A DNA stretch of 64,000 nt from Acidobacteriota bacterium (GTDB lineage: Bacteria; Acidobacteriota; Vicinamibacteria; Vicinamibacterales; CAVVIG01). This document shows, piece after piece, positions 1-6,826 of this stretch. The position numbers and the translations under genes are program-made. The notes beneath the pieces were generated by a model, which was given only the letters and a program-made list of their open reading frames with translations, was not told where the DNA came from and ran no database searches. Location of the stretch: positions 5,232 to 69,231 of the forward strand of contig QHWB01000049.1 of the NCBI GenBank assembly GCA_003222395.1, in the 5' to 3' direction. Positions within the stretch are counted from its first letter, which is position 1, and every line of letters begins with the position of its first letter.

Positions 1-30
1 AGAATAGCTTACCACTCGGTTTGTTTGTCT

Positions 31-1281
31 ATGCGAAACGGACTGCCACTCAGGTGCAGATTCGCTGCGACGGCGCTCGTGTTTGCCTGCTTCATCGTCT
101 TGACCTCGGGGCAGAGCGGAGACGGCGCTCAGCGATATGACCTGGACGACGGGCGACAGTGGCTCGAATCGGGAGCCGACCTGACGACGAGTTCGCCTGC
201 GCTCCTCCGCGGCGCTGTCGCAACCGCGTTTAATGAGATGGCCACCGCCGAGAGTCTCCTGCGTGGTGTCATTCAGTCGGATCCAAGATCTGACGCCGCA
301 AGTCAGGCACACGAACTTCTCTCGCGGATCTACCTGCGGTCAGGCCAGTACAAACGACTGATCGAAAACCTCGACCGATGGGCGAAGTCCTTCCCCAACC
401 GACGCGAGGTCCAGAATGAGAGGGCTGACGTCGAACAGTTCCGCGGCCTTCCAGACCAAATCAACGGGCCGAGACGCGGCTCGACGCTGCCCCACGATGC
501 CGGCGACGACTTCTCTGTCCCCTTCTTGATCAATGGCAAGTCAGCCACCTACCTGTTGGATACGGGCGCTTGGGTCTCGGTGATGACCGAGTTGGAAGCT
601 GCGAGGCTCGGTCTGGCGATCCGGGCGGGAACAGGCACCCTGGGGGATCCCTCAGGAAAAGGCGTAAAAGTTCGGACTGCCGTCGCGAAGGAGGTGACGC
701 TCGGTTCAATGCGGTTCCGAAACGTGTCGTTCGCCATTCTTCCGAACGACGAGCCTTGGAAGTCGATGCCACCGGGGCACGGAGGCATTCTGGGAATGCC
801 AGTTCTTCTCGCGGTAGGAAGAGTCCAATGGTCGAACGGCGGCACATGGAAGTTGGGCGGAAGACCTGAACCGCGTGACGGAGGTTCTCGGAACGTCGTG
901 TTCTCCGAAAACCATCTGCTGCTCGCGGCGAACGTGTCAGGCAATCGCGTTTTCGGTACGCTGGACACTGGCGCCGTGACGACTGACTTGAACAACAACT
1001 TTGCCACCCAATTCGCGGCCTTGATCCAAAGGAGCGGAACGAAAGAGACCCGTGATATCACCGGGCTTGGCGGAACCGTGTCGGTCGATGCGGTCACGTT
1101 GCCTGAGATCGTCTTTGACATTAGCGGGGTACAGGCCGCTCTTCGACCCGCCGCTGTCACCCTTCAACGGACATCCGCCATTGGCGGGAACTGCTGCGTC
1201 GGGAATTTTGGACGTGACCTGCTGACACAAACGGGCGAATTCACTCTGGACTTGTCTGCGATGACGTTGCATCTGCAGTAG
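31..1281 (+). CDS. Exported aspartyl protease-like (retropepsin-fold) protein
   Basis: The protein opens with a positively charged, hydrophobic signal sequence (about residues 1-30). A helical TPR-like stretch follows (about 40-130), with LLRG...DPRSDAASQAHELLSRIY character. Two retropepsin-like lobes come next, each with a DTGA active-site motif: LLDTGAWVS near residue 177 and GTLDTGAVTTD near residue 312. Paired DTGA lobes in one exported chain are typical of the aspartyl_protease_2 type; the activity is inferred. ATG at 31 is preferred over the in-frame TTG at 25. The stop is followed after 29 bases by the next gene with no attC between them. It may be the first gene of a two-gene cassette. 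Confidence 0.75.
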   Translation: MRNGLPLRCRFAATALVFACFIVLTSGQSGDGAQRYDLDDGRQWLESGADLTTSSPALLRGAVATAFNEMATAESLLRGVIQSDPRSDAASQAHELLSRIYLRSGQYKRLIENLDRWAKSFPNRREVQNERADVEQFRGLPDQINGPRRGSTLPHDAGDDFSVPFLINGKSATYLLDTGAWVSVMTELEAARLGLAIRAGTGTLGDPSGKGVKVRTAVAKEVTLGSMRFRNVSFAILPNDEPWKSMPPGHGGILGMPVLLAVGRVQWSNGGTWKLGGRPEPRDGGSRNVVFSENHLLLAANVSGNRVFGTLDTGAVTTDLNNNFATQFAALIQRSGTKETRDITGLGGTVSVDAVTLPEIVFDISGVQAALRPAAVTLQRTSAIGGNCCVGNFGRDLLTQTGEFTLDLSAMTLHLQ

Positions 1282-1310
1282 GATCTTGCCTGCAATTTCG
1301 ACGGCGGTTC

Positions 1311-2159
1311 GTGACGGTTTCACCATGCCGATACGATCGGGCTCTCTCACACGCAAGAACTCAACCTGTTGTAGTGCACCACGGCGACGTCGGCGAGGCA
1401 GCAGTTCGCAATTGGCTCATAGCGTTTCTGCCGAAACGATATGGTGTGACCGCTGGATATGTCCGCTCACAGGGTGTGCCAGACTCGTTTCAGAGTTCGC
1501 ATTTCGACGTCATCGTTTACGACCAGCTCGAAGCCCCCACGCTATGGACTGAGGAGAACAGAGATAAGTCTCAAGCTGGTCGCGCTCGTATAATTCCGGC
1601 TGAACATGTCGGAGCAATCATCGAAGTGAAGTCGGCGTTTCATCGTCGTTCGGTCGGCGACGCCGCGGCAAAGCTGCGCGAGCTGACTCCTCTGATGACG
1701 GCTGAAGATGCTGTGGGCGAGCGCTATCCAAGGTTCTTGCCCGCAACGGCAGTGCTCGCCATGTTATTTTTCGAGCTACGCGCCGCGGATCGGAACGACG
1801 TGGCCGCGCTCGATCGGTTTCGTGAGATTTCGTTCAATCGACCGTTTTATGGCGGAGTGATCTTGCGAGGTGAGGGGCTGGGCCAAGACGATACTGGGAT
1901 AGTTGGCCCGGCAATTTCCGACGAGCCGATGGAACCACTTATCACCGAGCGGGGGTTACTATGGGGCACGTCGCTCGCCGGCACAATTCAGAAGGACAGC
2001 CAGCTGCTTACTGCTATTTTGATGTGGTCTGATACCAATTTTGCGCGCTTCGCTTTCGATCTCTTGGCATTGCTGAAGGGTACTTATATTCACGGCCGTG
2101 TTTCGAGCTTCCACGGCCTTGATTTTGGCGCGATGATGAAGGACGCAGGACGAAGCTAA
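1311..2159 (+). CDS. DUF6602 family protein, probable PD-(D/E)XK nuclease-like fold
   Basis: Residues about 23-110 match the DUF6602 pattern: an HxGxxGE box (HHGDVGEAAVRNWL), a conserved LPKRYGV segment, a D in SSHFDVIVYD, and a later IIEVKS with E and K. The D...ExK arrangement resembles PD-(D/E)XK nucleases; nuclease activity is inferred, not shown. The start is uncertain: GTG at 1311 is used, but the first 20 residues look unlike the family and an upstream frame (from 1286) could hold the original N-terminus, so a 5' frameshift near 1350 is possible. The gene ends just before the first attC (2168), so it is cassette-borne. DUF6602 proteins are often found near accessory or defence genes, which fits an integron cargo. 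Confidence 0.7.
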   Translation: MTVSPCRYDRALSHARTQPVVVHHGDVGEAAVRNWLIAFLPKRYGVTAGYVRSQGVPDSFQSSHFDVIVYDQLEAPTLWTEENRDKSQAGRARIIPAEHVGAIIEVKSAFHRRSVGDAAAKLRELTPLMTAEDAVGERYPRFLPATAVLAMLFFELRAADRNDVAALDRFREISFNRPFYGGVILRGEGLGQDDTGIVGPAISDEPMEPLITERGLLWGTSLAGTIQKDSQLLTAILMWSDTNFARFAFDLLALLKGTYIHGRVSSFHGLDFGAMMKDAGRS

Positions 2160-2167
2160 CGGATGTC

Positions 2168-2233
2168 GCCTAACCGCAACTGGAGAGGGCGGCCCCTGAA
2201 CGACGGGCCGCGGCTCAGTTGCAGCCGTTAGCC
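2168..2233 (+). other. attC recombination site A (66 bp)
   Basis: R'' box GCCTAAC (2168-2174) and R' core GTTAGCC (2227-2233) bracket an imperfect palindrome. The inner arms GCAACTGGAG and CTCAGTTGC pair with one unpaired G on the left arm, the extrahelical base that sets attC strand choice. It directly follows the DUF6602 gene stop at 2159. Confidence 0.85.
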
Positions 2234-2246
2234 AGACGAGGACTTC

Positions 2247-2846
2247 TTGCTGCGAAACCTTTCGGTTCTCTGGCTCGCGTTCTGGTTGTCGGGACCGTCC
2301 GGTGCCGAGACACCGATCATCCGACAACATCAGATCGGGTCAGTGTCAATCGGACAATCAGCGCAGTCCGTGTACGAGGCTTTCGATCCCGATCACCGTC
2401 GATTGGTCGACTTGAGCCTCGAAGGCTTCCTCTCGCCGGCGCTCGAGCTTACGCTGCCAGGTTCCAAGCGTCGAGCGGGAGTGGTCGCTGAACTCGAGGC
2501 CCGCGGCAACAGACTGGTCGTTTCTCGCATTTCGATTACCGATCCCATGGCCCGTACGGAAAAGGGAATCGGTGTCGGATCGACGGTGGCCGATCTTCGC
2601 GCAGCGTATCCGGTGATCAAGGTCTCGGAGGGTGAACGCGCAATCATGTTGCGGCTCGACGAATTGTCAGCGAGCTTTGGGCTAGGCGAATCAAGTGCGG
2701 GCGGCGACTGGGTAATTCGCGTGCGAGAGTTGAAGGACATTCCGGGTACCGTCAAGATCGCGGCGGTTTTGCTGACTCGGTGTGAACTGGCTAACTTGCC
2801 GCTGCAGCCGACGAGCGGCGCGGACGGAACGGATTACTCGGCGTAG
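2247..2846 (+). CDS. Cassette-encoded exported protein of unknown function
   Basis: A TTG start after site A gives a 199-residue protein with a hydrophobic signal sequence (LSVLWLAFWLSGPSGA) and a mature beta-rich domain. I do not recognise a family. The segment with IGVGSTVADLRAAYP near residue 110 resembles secreted proteins in which a GxT.xdl...Y motif precedes short strands, but this is weak. The last 17 or so residues (from LPLQPTSG) are encoded inside attC site B, so the C-terminus is read through the recombination site. This is common in integron cassettes and means the terminal residues may have no function. Confidence 0.6.
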   Translation: MLRNLSVLWLAFWLSGPSGAETPIIRQHQIGSVSIGQSAQSVYEAFDPDHRRLVDLSLEGFLSPALELTLPGSKRRAGVVAELEARGNRLVVSRISITDPMARTEKGIGVGSTVADLRAAYPVIKVSEGERAIMLRLDELSASFGLGESSAGGDWVIRVRELKDIPGTVKIAAVLLTRCELANLPLQPTSGADGTDYSA

Positions 2847-2887
2847 TGGTGATGCGCCGCTCGCGGCTGAGCGACAGGATGTTAGGC
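2789..2887 (+). other. attC recombination site B (99 bp)
   Basis: R'' GGCTAAC (2789-2795) and R' GTTAGGC (2881-2887). The arms GCCGCTGCAGCCG and CGGCTGAGCGAC pair with a single extra G (CGCTGCAG against CTGAGCG), then a strong inner stem GAGCGGCGC/GCGCCGCTC. It overlaps the 3' end of the preceding gene. The R'' is exactly complementary to the core that starts its own cassette (GTTAGCC at site A), as expected for a circularised cassette. Confidence 0.85.
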
Positions 2888-2964
2888 CGAATCAATATCC
2901 AGCTTGTACCTGAGACAACAGCTGAGGAATTGCGAAGCCGTTTTTGGTGTCGAGCCTGGGCGCA

Positions 2965-4437
2965 ATGATGAAGAAGAGAAGATCGTGGTGGCTTCTCAGA
3001 AGCGTGCCCATCCTGTTCGTGCTCGAAATGATCGCGTGCCAACAGGCTGCTCAGGATTCCGGCCACGTTCAACACATCGAAGACGGTCTGCTGACCGCCA
3101 TTGTGATCCACGGCCAGCCCTCGCCAATGAAGCTGACCGAGCGAATGACATACTACCGCGTGCCGGGTGTGAGCATTGCGATCATTAACAACGGCCAGAT
3201 CGAATGGGCGAAGGGCTACGGCATGGTGGAGGTGCGAGGGACGAAGGCCGTAACTGCCCTGACGCTATTTCAAGCGGCCTCGATCAGCAAGCCGGTGGCG
3301 GCGATGGCGGCACTCTCACTCGTGCAGGCGGGCAAGCTCAGTCTCGATGAAGACGTGAACCTCAAGCTCAAGTCGTGGCAAGTGCCCGACAATCAGTTCA
3401 CCAAGGATCAGAAGGTCACCTTGCGGCGATTGCTCAATCACAGCGCCGGATTGACAGTAAACGACGTGGGAAGTTACGGGGCTGATGAAGCCCTGCCGAC
3501 GTTGGTGCAAGCACTTGATGGGCTCACGCCGGCTCACTCTCAGCCGATTCGCGTAGATGTTGTGCCAGGCACCAAGTGGCGCTATTCAGGTGGCGGCTAC
3601 AGCGTGGTGCAGCAGCTGCTGATCGACGTGACAGCCGAACCGTTTGCTGAATTGATGCAGGAACTCGTGCTTCACAAGATCGGCATGACCCACAGCACCT
3701 TCGATCAGCCGTTGCCCCATGATCGGGAAACCGTTGCCGCCACTGGACATGACGTGAACGGTGAACCGCTCAAAGGCCGTTGGCACATCTTCCCGCAGGC
3801 GGCTGCCGCGGGGCTCTGGACGACGCCCACGGATCTGGCGCAATTTGCCATCGAGCTGCAGGAGTCGTACAAGGGCAAATCGAACCGGGTGTTATCGGTC
3901 GACATGACCAGGCAGATGTTGACGAAGCAACTAGGCGGGTACGGCTTGGGCCTGTGGCTGGGTGGAAGGGAAAAGGTGACGAACTTCAGTCACGCCGGCC
4001 AGAATGAGGGATTCACGTGCATCCTGGTAGCCTATCTCGATACCGGTCAGGGCGCTGTAATCATGACGAATGGCGATCGTGGCAGCGGCCTGTTTAATGA
4101 AATCCTGCGGGCCATTGCCCGCGAATATGGTTGGCCTGATTACCAACCAACTGAAAAGACGGTCGCTGATATCAATCCGGCGGTGTACCGATCGTACGTT
4201 GGTGAATATGACGCGAACGGTATTCGAGCCACGATCAGCACGGATGGAGAGCAGCTGTTTGCGTTCGCATCGCCTCTCGGTCCGCAACGCGTCCGATTGT
4301 ACCCGTCTGCTGAAGATCGTTTTTTCTTGTTGGATCAAGACGTGGATTTGACGTTCGTGAAAGACACGCAGGGACACGTGACTGAAATGCGAGCTCTTGC
4401 TAATGGGCAGGCAGTGACCGCCATAAGAGTGAAGTGA
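2965..4437 (+). CDS. Serine hydrolase, class-C beta-lactamase / DD-peptidase-like lipoprotein
   Basis: The beta-lactamase (PF00144) fold is supported by the catalytic SxxK motif in QAASISKPVA (about residue 110), a YSGGGYS motif (about residue 212) in the YxN/YSN position and a C-terminal HAGQNEGF in the HxG position. A small lipocalin-like domain follows (about 400-490, VGEYDANGIRATI...), common in esterase-type members. The N-terminus is a short positive stretch and hydrophobic core ending in MIAC, a plausible lipobox. ATG at 2965 or 2968 is the best start; TTG/GTG at 2944-2947 also lie in frame. It is the only gene of its cassette (2882-4516). Members of this family include esterases and peptidases as well as beta-lactamases; substrate is unknown, and antibiotic resistance is only one possibility. 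Confidence 0.85.
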   Translation: MMKKRRSWWLLRSVPILFVLEMIACQQAAQDSGHVQHIEDGLLTAIVIHGQPSPMKLTERMTYYRVPGVSIAIINNGQIEWAKGYGMVEVRGTKAVTALTLFQAASISKPVAAMAALSLVQAGKLSLDEDVNLKLKSWQVPDNQFTKDQKVTLRRLLNHSAGLTVNDVGSYGADEALPTLVQALDGLTPAHSQPIRVDVVPGTKWRYSGGGYSVVQQLLIDVTAEPFAELMQELVLHKIGMTHSTFDQPLPHDRETVAATGHDVNGEPLKGRWHIFPQAAAAGLWTTPTDLAQFAIELQESYKGKSNRVLSVDMTRQMLTKQLGGYGLGLWLGGREKVTNFSHAGQNEGFTCILVAYLDTGQGAVIMTNGDRGSGLFNEILRAIAREYGWPDYQPTEKTVADINPAVYRSYVGEYDANGIRATISTDGEQLFAFASPLGPQRVRLYPSAEDRFFLLDQDVDLTFVKDTQGHVTEMRALANGQAVTAIRVK

Positions 4438-4450
4438 CCGGTCCGATTCG

Positions 4451-4522
4451 GCCTAACTTGGCATGCAGTCGACGGCGCTCGGCGCGATCGTAGAGCGCCG
4501 CGGCTGATGCCTGACGTTAGGC
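4451..4522 (+). other. attC recombination site C (72 bp)
   Basis: R'' GCCTAAC (4451-4457) is fully complementary to R' GTTAGGC (4516-4522). The arms GGCATGCAGTCGACGGCGCTC and GAGCGCCGCGGCTGATGCC pair with one extrahelical G on the left arm. The loop is a short GGCGCGATCGTA. It begins 14 bases after the hydrolase stop. Confidence 0.9.
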
Positions 4523-4546
4523 TTACTGAACAACGTTGAATGCCGG

Positions 4547-4678
4547 ATGCGAAAGATATTCCGTTTTTCTTTCAAGCGCGAATCGTACTGGCTCGTCGTT
4601 CTGTACGTCGTTCTTCCCCTGCTTGCGATTCTGCTCTTGATAGTGATTCCTGGCTTGTTGCGCCGCTGGTTTCCGTGA
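4547..4678 (+). CDS. 43-residue cassette-encoded single-pass membrane protein
   Basis: A short ORF starts at ATG 4547 and ends at TGA 4678. The product has a basic N-terminus (MRKIFRFSFKRE), one long hydrophobic helix (about residues 14-37, containing VVLYVVLPLLAILLLIVIPG) and a basic tail LLRRWFP. It is the only convincing coding sequence in the 306-bp cassette 4517-4822 and points the same way as the other cassette genes. No family is recognised. Possible roles such as a small regulatory membrane peptide or a toxin-like peptide are speculation. The clean amphiphilic design (basic-hydrophobic-basic) makes a chance ORF unlikely. Confidence 0.6.
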   Translation: MRKIFRFSFKRESYWLVVLYVVLPLLAILLLIVIPGLLRRWFP

Positions 4679-4752
4679 TTGAACACTGCGGGACGTCGCG
4701 CTCGCTCTCATCTTTGGCGCAACGGTGTAACGTTGTTCGCGGCCCGACAGCT

Positions 4753-4828
4753 GGCTAACCACGGCTTGCAGTCGACGGCGGCTGGTGCGATCCTGAGCCG
4801 CCCGCGGCTGAAGCCGGTGGCGTTAGCA
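4753..4828 (+). other. attC recombination site D (76 bp)
   Basis: R'' GGCTAAC (4753-4759) and R' GTTAGCA (4822-4828), mismatched at the outer base. The arms CGGCTTGCAGTCG and CGGCTGAAGCCGG pair with one extra G on the left (GGCTTGCAG against CTGAAGCC), the same asymmetry as sites A-C. Confidence 0.82.
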
Positions 4829-4833
4829 GACGG

Positions 4834-5400
4834 ATGGTCATGCGAAACGGCGACGGACACAGCATGAAGATGCCCGCAATCATCCTCGGATTGTGCGTTC
4901 TCGGCCTGTGCGTTCTCGGGCTGTTCTTGCTCAAACCGCTCGCGTCCCAAGAACCACGACGAATTGTGTGCGAGTCCAGCCCCACACAGGATCTGTTACC
5001 GACCCTCACTGCGCCGATGACGGGCGCGTCTCCGGTCTGGCTCGTGGACGGCTCTGCGACTTGGCCGGGTGACCTTGTGCCGATTAAGACGCTTTGGGTA
5101 TTGCGACGAACGTCCGACTCGGTTCGCATCTCTGGTCATCGAATGGATGCGCCGGGGACGGCCAAATTGCGTTCTGGCAGCGAGACGCCGTCCGACGTCT
5201 TCTTCGTCGCTAATCCGAGCCGCGACTCAGTGATGCGGGGCGGGTCCCCGGCCGACGCGATGCAGTCATTCGTGTTCTTGCCGTCGCACGTGTTCTACCC
5301 GAGTCCCGGGTGCTGGCTCTTTACGGTTCACATCGCGCAGCAAGAATTTCGGATCGTTCGTGAGCTCAAGACGAAGGGCCTGTTCGATTCAACTCGTTAG
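4834..5400 (+). CDS. Cassette-encoded membrane-anchored or exported protein, unknown function
   Basis: A 188-residue product from ATG 4834; an alternative ATG at 4864 would begin right before the hydrophobic segment (MKMPAIILGLCVLGLCVLG, with a duplicated LCVLG unit). The remainder is soluble and probably periplasmic: PVWLVDGSATWPGDLVPIK, paired VRISGHRMDAPG, and two cysteines (IVCESS and SPGCWLF) that could form a disulfide. The C-terminal GCWLFTVHIAQQEFRIVREL resembles the end of beta-sandwich domains, but I cannot name a family. It fills the cassette 4823-5435 and ends at the degenerate site E. Confidence 0.6.
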   Translation: MVMRNGDGHSMKMPAIILGLCVLGLCVLGLFLLKPLASQEPRRIVCESSPTQDLLPTLTAPMTGASPVWLVDGSATWPGDLVPIKTLWVLRRTSDSVRISGHRMDAPGTAKLRSGSETPSDVFFVANPSRDSVMRGGSPADAMQSFVFLPSHVFYPSPGCWLFTVHIAQQEFRIVRELKTKGLFDSTR

Positions 5401-5441
5401 GTTGAACGACCGCTGCAGCCGGCGAGCGGCAGGCGTTAGCC
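5401..5441 (+). other. Degenerate or shortened attC site E
   Basis: R' core GTTAGCC lies at 5435-5441 and an R''-like GTTGAAC at 5401-5407. Between them CCGCTGCAGCCG matches the left arm of site B closely, but the matching right arm is reduced to CGAGCGG. It looks like an attC that lost about half its length, or a very short functional one. It marks the right end of the array. Confidence 0.55.
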
Positions 5442-5455
5442 AGGTGTCTGAGCCA

Positions 5456-5755
5456 ATGGAAGTGTCAGCAGAAACTCTGCGGAGAGTGAGAGTGCGACTA
5501 GCCGACTCCAAACTGCTCGTGCTGCTTAGCGCGACTGGAGTTCCCAGGATTTACGTGAGCAGGCTCCAGCAGGTTCGTGCGAAGACGCTGGCCGAGCTCG
5601 GCGGGCGCAAAGACCAGTGGCTCGAGGACAGGACATCCTCCAGCGGCGGGGAGGTGAACAATGACTTCAAGTGGTTTCACGTGTTCGGTCACGAAATCAA
5701 CCATAGAGGGCAGATTCGTTGGTCGCGCACACGCGCGACGAGCCGGCCATCATGA
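5456..5755 (+). pseudogene. C-terminal fragment of a DinB-superfamily protein
   Basis: The 99-residue ORF from ATG 5456 contains the C-terminal part of a DinB-like four-helix protein: SAETLRRVRVRLADSK, LQQVRAKTLAELGGRKDQWLE and WFHVFGHEINHRGQIRW, whose HxxxHRGQI segment carries one of the family's metal-binding histidines. The N-terminal half with the first metal histidine is absent, and the upstream sequence is attC site E. It is therefore probably a truncated remnant whose 5' part was lost where the integron array joins the chromosome. A stand-alone function is unlikely. Confidence 0.65.
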
Positions 5756-5797
5756 CAGGCCGCGAATCGCACTGACGCGCGACATGTTCATCCGCTC

Positions 5798-6039
5798 ATG
5801 AAAGCGGCCGTCTACACGCGGTACGGCCCGCCGGACGTTCTCGAAATCAAAGACGTCGAAAAACCGGTCCCCGCGGACAATGAAGTCCTCGTTCGCGTCC
5901 ATGCGACGACCGTCTGCGCGGCCGACTGGAGGATGCGAAAGGCCGATCCGTTCCTCATACGATTGATGAACGGACTTTCGGCTCCGAAGAAGATCCACGT
6001 CCTCGGGATCGAGTTCGCCGGCCGAATCGAATCCGTCGG
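5798..6039 (+). pseudogene. 5' part of a zinc-type alcohol dehydrogenase/quinone reductase, cut by IS66
   Basis: The first 80 codons encode the GroES-like start of an MDR-superfamily NAD(P)-dependent oxidoreductase: [32 protein letters not shown] and [14 protein letters not shown]. The reading frame then runs into the left end of the IS element at 6040 and stops at 6043. Joining this part to 8824-9571, with one copy of the 8-bp duplication removed, restores one frame of 990 nt (329 residues). The gene was thus intact before insertion. The truncated product lacks the nucleotide-binding domain and should be inactive. Confidence 0.92.
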
Positions 6040-6050
6040 GTAAGCGTTCG
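6040..6050 (+). repeat. IS66 left terminal inverted repeat
   Basis: GTAAGCGTTCG, the exact inverse complement of 8805-8815. The adjacent TCCGTCGG at 6032-6039 is the target duplication. Confidence 0.93.
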
Positions 6051-6110
6051 ACGAATCGCGTCTTGAATTGTGCCTGAAGGTCGTCGATTCTTCGCCCCAG
6101 AGGATCGACC

Positions 6111-6434
6111 ATGATCAAGAAACGCACATCTGTGCGGATGGCGCGGCTGGTGAGGCAGTGGCGTCAGAGCGGTGAATCGCAAGCAAGCTTCGCCCGGCAC
6201 CATCAGATCCCGACCTGGACCTTCTGGTATTGGTGCCGCAAGCTGGCGGCCGAGGCGAAACTGACACGCGATGACGTGCCGGCGCCGACATTTGTGCCCG
6301 TGCGGATGGCCGCAGACACACCCGCGCCGGTCATCGAGATCGTGTTGAGCGGTGGGGAGCGCCTGCACATCCGCGCGGAGGCGTCGGCGGATCTGGTACG
6401 GGCCGTGATGACGGCGTTGCGGGCACGATGCTGA
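6111..6434 (+). CDS. tnpA: IS66 accessory protein TnpA (helix-turn-helix)
   Basis: A 107-residue protein with the IS66 TnpA signature: an N-terminal DNA-binding region (MARLVRQWRQSGESQASFARHH, helix-turn-helix about residues 10-35) followed by the WYWCRKL motif near residue 45 and a C-terminal beta part (VRMAADTPAPVIEIVLSGGERL). TnpA is needed with TnpB and TnpC for IS66 transposition. The stop overlaps the tnpB start (6428), implying translational coupling. ATG 6111 lies 71 bp inside the left end. Confidence 0.93.
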   Translation: MIKKRTSVRMARLVRQWRQSGESQASFARHHQIPTWTFWYWCRKLAAEAKLTRDDVPAPTFVPVRMAADTPAPVIEIVLSGGERLHIRAEASADLVRAVMTALRARC

Positions 6435-6778
6435 CGCTGTCGCCGGCAGTCCGCATTTATCTGGCCACAGGTTCGACGGATCTGCGACGATCGATCGACG
6501 GCTTGGCGGCCCTCGTCCGGGAGCGCCTGACGCTCGATCCGCTCTCGGGTCATCTGTTTCTGTTTCGCAATCGGCGCGGCGATCGGCTGAAGGTGCTCGC
6601 GTGGGATCGCTCGGGCTTCTGGATTCTGTACAAACGGCTCGAGCAGGGGACCTTCGCGTGGCCGGCGAACGATGCGGCGGGATCCGTCGAAATGCGCAGC
6701 ACCGACCTGGCGCTGCTGCTCGCGGGGATCGACATCGCGCAGACACGCCGGCGCCGCTGGTACGAACGCGTCGCGTAG
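6428..6778 (+). CDS. tnpB: IS66 accessory protein TnpB (Orf2)
   Basis: A 116-residue protein matching IS66 Orf2: the LATGSTDLRRSIDGLAALV block (about residues 12-30), the LFLFRNRRGDRLKVLAWDRSG block (about 45-65) and the RLEQGTFAWP segment near residue 77. The first ATG (6428) lies 7 bases before the tnpA stop. The role is assisting the TnpC transposase; the biochemical activity in the family is not settled. Full length and frame are intact. Confidence 0.95.
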   Translation: MLTLSPAVRIYLATGSTDLRRSIDGLAALVRERLTLDPLSGHLFLFRNRRGDRLKVLAWDRSGFWILYKRLEQGTFAWPANDAAGSVEMRSTDLALLLAGIDIAQTRRRRWYERVA

Positions 6779-6826
6779 TCGCCGCATGATCTTGTACGGC
6801 TGATCGCCTTCGCGTATCATGTCCGC

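Larger units (their letters stand above)
1..5441 (+). mobile_element. Distal part of a chromosomal integron cassette array (attC cluster)
   Basis: Five imperfect palindromes ending in GTTAGSM core sites occur at 2168-2233, 2789-2887, 4451-4522, 4753-4828 and 5401-5441. Each follows the 3' end of a rightward gene, the layout of integron gene cassettes. Cutting at G^TT gives cassettes at 2228-2881, 2882-4516, 4517-4822 and 4823-5435. The DNA to the left carries two more genes up to the first attC without a visible attC between them, so it is either a two-gene cassette or two units whose separator has decayed. No tyrosine recombinase (intI) or attI is in the window; it would lie to the left. The last core at 5441 is the likely boundary with ordinary chromosome. 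Base composition is visibly less GC-rich than the rest of the window. Confidence 0.85.

Noticed and set aside
4836-5400. Possible cassette-encoded integrase
   Set aside because: The product has no tyrosine-recombinase R-HxxR-Y pattern; it is a membrane-anchored unknown.
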